Shown in pieces: positions 61,832 through 64,000 of a stretch of DNA of 64,000 bases. The notes beneath the pieces are model-generated. The model was not told the origin of the DNA. It did no database searches and worked only from the letters and a program-made list of their open reading frames with translations. Position numbers and translations under genes: made by a program. The stretch comes from Flectonema sp. DT1601 (taxonomy: Eukaryota; Euglenozoa; Diplonemea; Diplonemida; Diplonemidae): the NCBI GenBank assembly GCA_964019425.1, contig OZ025842.1, positions 124,001-188,000 of the forward strand, read 5' to 3'. Each line of letters opens with the position of its first letter. Within the stretch, counting starts at the first letter, position 1.

Positions 61832-63778
61832 TTAGGGATGAAGATACAAAGTCTTAGTCATTAAAAAAAAAAAAAAAAAAATTAAAAAAAAAAACACAAA
61901 CCGTAGTATGGATACCATCTCAGATTCTTTGATGGTAGTCGGGCATATCTTAAGAGAACCGTAATTTGCACGGATCGATTCAGCAGAGGAAGCAGCAAAG
62001 AAACTAAGACTAGCACCAGGTGTTTCACCCACACCTCCAGCCCTAGTGACTACAAGTGGAGCTATTGAAGGAGTTGTTGGTGTCGTTACCGCAACAAATG
62101 AAACACGTGGAGCGAATCCGATGTTATTCGGTGATGCTACGAGAATGTGTTCAAACTCAGACGGAGGTTTGTCACTAATAACATGTCCTCCCAGTGAGTC
62201 AGCAACTTCCTGAGTATGAGCTTCTTCACATACCACTAATATACTTGGAATTAAGATTTCACACATCAAGTCATCGATGGTATCAGTCATTCTTTGAATA
62301 TCATTCTCACAACCCAACACACAAAAGTGTTCCGCCGCACTACACATTGCCGCTCGTATAGGCGAGCCGGTTAAGCCAACAGATGCTGCATTCTCAGAGT
62401 GTGGAGTGCTTAGTACTGTGACTGGTCGTTCTCTTTGTTCATGATTTCCCTTTAAAACAGATTTATGCTCTGCTTTAAGCCCTTCAGTTGATTCAACAGT
62501 AACAAATGTAGTTTTGTGTTTTATAACTTTACGAACTTCTTCAAGTGTCTTAACTGCAACACCATTTACGTGAGTTAGTCTTCTGCCAGTGAATTTTGAT
62601 ACTCCGTGTCGGTGTGCTTTAAGTGTCGGATTAACGGACTTTAGTACGAGTGAGCCATCTATAAACTTTATACCGAGGCGTTCTGTGGGTGTTCTTCGAA
62701 CGGTTACTTCGGAAACTTCTGTTCCTTGAGAGTTCTTTTCAAGGAGCTCATCTCTTTCTGAGATGGTCTCCCGTTTCTTATTTTTACCGAGAAAAGGTTT
62801 TCGCCATCCTCGTTCTCCAAAAAAGCACATACACCACGAGGAAGATCTTTTATTCTTACGTTCATCGCTGAATCTAAATGTCAAAGATGCGATTCCAGGT
62901 GGTTGTTGCGCAGGTTTTAAATTATCAACAGGTGAGACAGAAATAGTAAATGGAACTCCCTGAACACTACCTCCACATTGATGTTCTTCCCACCAGATTC
63001 CTTCAGCGATACCTCGACCTTCGAATCGAAGTCGTAGAGCTGTCTTGTTCGCAACTATTCGACTAACCTGTGCGAGTGTACTAACCGCATTGCCATTTAC
63101 ATGAGTGAGTCGCTTTCCTACAAACTTACCAGCACCGTAATTATGTGCAACCCGTCTGGCATTCACAGACTTCAGTACGAGTGTCCCATCATTGAATTTC
63201 AGTCCAAGACGGTCTTTTGGTCTTCGCATAATATTAATTTTAGTTCCAGGGTCAGCTGAGGGGATATTCTCCACAACTTTTTTAACAGAATTAACAGCAG
63301 ACAGTAATATGTCATTACTACAATACACTACCAAGTGTTGAGGGAGACGTGATGACGTAGCCTTCCATAACGCTGCTATGATCGCAGAAGTAGTAACACC
63401 AGCTTGGGGTTGACATTGTAAAACAGCATCGATTCCCATTACCATCGGGCTAACAATAGCTCTTTGAATTGGAAGAGGCTTCTGAAGTAAGTCACTTACT
63501 GAGAGCCAGTTCAATAGTGGTTCTGGAATAGGTTGTGTTGGGGTACCAAGACTTTCCCAGCCTTTGCTGTTGCTATTTCCTGCATACAGCTCAACAACGA
63601 GGTCGACGTCTCCGTGTATTAGTCTTCGCCACCTTCCACAGACCATACTGCAGGTTGCTATTTCATTCCTCGTAAGCATCTTTAAAGTAATTAACATCAC
63701 GTCATCTACAAGTCGAAGACCCACTTCTCCATTCCTCGATGAGGATGAGTGCGGTGAGGACAACCCTGAAGGGGCCAT
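61832..63778 (-). CDS. F-box protein with degenerate DEAD-box core and two PDZ-like modules
   Basis: A 648-aa protein starting at an ATG 8 nt after TTTTCCTACAG. An F-box comes first (LVDDVMLITLKMLTRNEIAT with CSMVCGRWRRLI, about 22-55). Next is an outline of a DEAD-box RecA1 domain: PLPIQRAIVSPMVMGIDAVL matches the Q-motif region, and QCQPQAGVTTSA sits where motif I QAxTGxGKT should be, with Lys replaced. Two related PDZ-like modules follow, each with RLG(L/I)KF.DG(T/S)LVLKSVN and GKFVGKRLTHVNG or SKFTGRRLTHVNG. A RecA2-like part ends the protein (PSILVVCEEAHTQEVADSLG and TRAGGVGETPGASLSFF). ATP hydrolysis is unlikely. The last 20 residues may be read-through, since GTTTGT in the T-rich end could be a donor. 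Likely role: ubiquitin-ligase adaptor, inferred from the F-box. Confidence 0.7.
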   Translation of the reverse strand: MAPSGLSSPHSSSSRNGEVGLRLVDDVMLITLKMLTRNEIATCSMVCGRWRRLIHGDVDLVVELYAGNSNSKGWESLGTPTQPIPEPLLNWLSVSDLLQKPLPIQRAIVSPMVMGIDAVLQCQPQAGVTTSAIIAALWKATSSRLPQHLVVYCSNDILLSAVNSVKKVVENIPSADPGTKINIMRRPKDRLGLKFNDGTLVLKSVNARRVAHNYGAGKFVGKRLTHVNGNAVSTLAQVSRIVANKTALRLRFEGRGIAEGIWWEEHQCGGSVQGVPFTISVSPVDNLKPAQQPPGIASLTFRFSDERKNKRSSSWCMCFFGERGWRKPFLGKNKKRETISERDELLEKNSQGTEVSEVTVRRTPTERLGIKFIDGSLVLKSVNPTLKAHRHGVSKFTGRRLTHVNGVAVKTLEEVRKVIKHKTTFVTVESTEGLKAEHKSVLKGNHEQRERPVTVLSTPHSENAASVGLTGSPIRAAMCSAAEHFCVLGCENDIQRMTDTIDDLMCEILIPSILVVCEEAHTQEVADSLGGHVISDKPPSEFEHILVASPNNIGFAPRVSFVAVTTPTTPSIAPLVVTRAGGVGETPGASLSFFAASSAESIRANYGSLKICPTTIKESEMVSILRFVFFFLIFFFFFLMTKTLYLHP

Positions 63779-63786
63779 CGGACGTG

Positions 63787-63812
63787 CTGTAGGAAAATAA
63801 AATAAATAAAAA
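63787..63812 (-). promoter_or_regulatory. Putative splice acceptor of the F-box gene
   Basis: On the transcribed strand a T-rich tract of about 20 nt ends in CCTACAG, 8 nt before the ATG. It could accept a spliced leader or end a 5'-UTR intron. The frame stays open upstream to the window edge, but that part is hydrophobic and T-rich and is unlikely to be coding. Confidence 0.5.
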
Positions 63813-64000
63813 AAACTACTCACAAATACAACCAATCTATTCAATATACGTGTCACACCAAAAACCATAACTGCAGGGGGGAAGATTAAAAGGAAATATA
63901 ACACCAAAACAATCACACGAAGATGGTAAACAGCGTAATTTGTAAACATGTAAATGTGTGGCGTGTACTGACTACTATTAATAATTAACATCACGTGATT

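Noticed and set aside
63779-63991. Hydrophobic N-terminal extension of the F-box protein
   Set aside because: It runs through a T-rich tract and a CTACAG acceptor directly before the chosen ATG; the hydrophobicity comes from T-rich codons.

Overview
The window looks like nuclear DNA of a flagellated protist, most likely a euglenozoan or another excavate. All 22 genes I can support lie on the minus strand over 64 kb. Most are intronless, and nearly every start codon has a pyrimidine- or T-rich stretch ending in AG some 10-35 nt upstream, as expected if one long transcript is cut up by spliced-leader trans-splicing. Four genes also carry short GT-AG introns (six in all, 61-91 nt), so it is not a typical intron-poor trypanosomatid. 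The standard genetic code fits (TAA, TAG and TGA are all used as stops). The DNA is AT-rich, with long A, T and sometimes G runs between genes. The organism assignment is inference; no rRNA or spliced-leader gene is present to fix it.

Layout by coordinate (transcription runs right to left). 1-12.3 kb: an ABCD4/YddA-like ABC half transporter, a small unknown ORF, a KATNIP-like ciliary protein, a two-PDZ protein, an RS/CCCH RNA-binding protein with one intron, a 110-aa unknown and a secreted unknown. 14.2-15.0 kb: Rab1 with three introns. 17.2-26.9 kb: a seven-pass adenylate cyclase with a degenerate second cyclase domain, a Vma12/TMEM199-like V-ATPase assembly factor, Misato/DML1, a NUDT6-like Nudix hydrolase and a five-pass tweety-like membrane protein. 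27.0-33.5 kb: a 6.6-kb gene-free region with strong RNA-type hairpins, a 22-bp perfect inverted repeat and a dispersed short repeat. 33.5-35.7 kb: a PHO80-type cyclin and a PrimPol. 36.3-51.8 kb: a giant 5,136-aa protein made mostly of about 15.8 near-identical 280-aa repeats with a FYVE-like zinc-finger tail. 51.9-59.1 kb: a coiled-coil protein, NKAP, a second coiled-coil protein, an EF-hand protein with one intron, and a TrmY-type pseudouridine methyltransferase. 61.8-63.8 kb: an F-box protein with a degenerate DEAD-box core split by two PDZ-like modules.

The genes do not form one pathway. They are a mixed housekeeping set (vesicle traffic, RNA processing, V-ATPase assembly, cell cycle, DNA damage tolerance, cilium and cytoskeleton), as is usual in euglenozoan unidirectional clusters. 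The most unusual items are the giant repeat gene with its higher-order repeat structure, the structured intergenic islands, the A/C-rich or CA-repeat 3' ends of the cis introns, the archaeal-type TrmY in a eukaryote, and the F-box/pseudo-helicase/PDZ chimera. No virus-like element, transposase, reverse transcriptase, CRISPR array, rRNA or convincing tRNA was seen.
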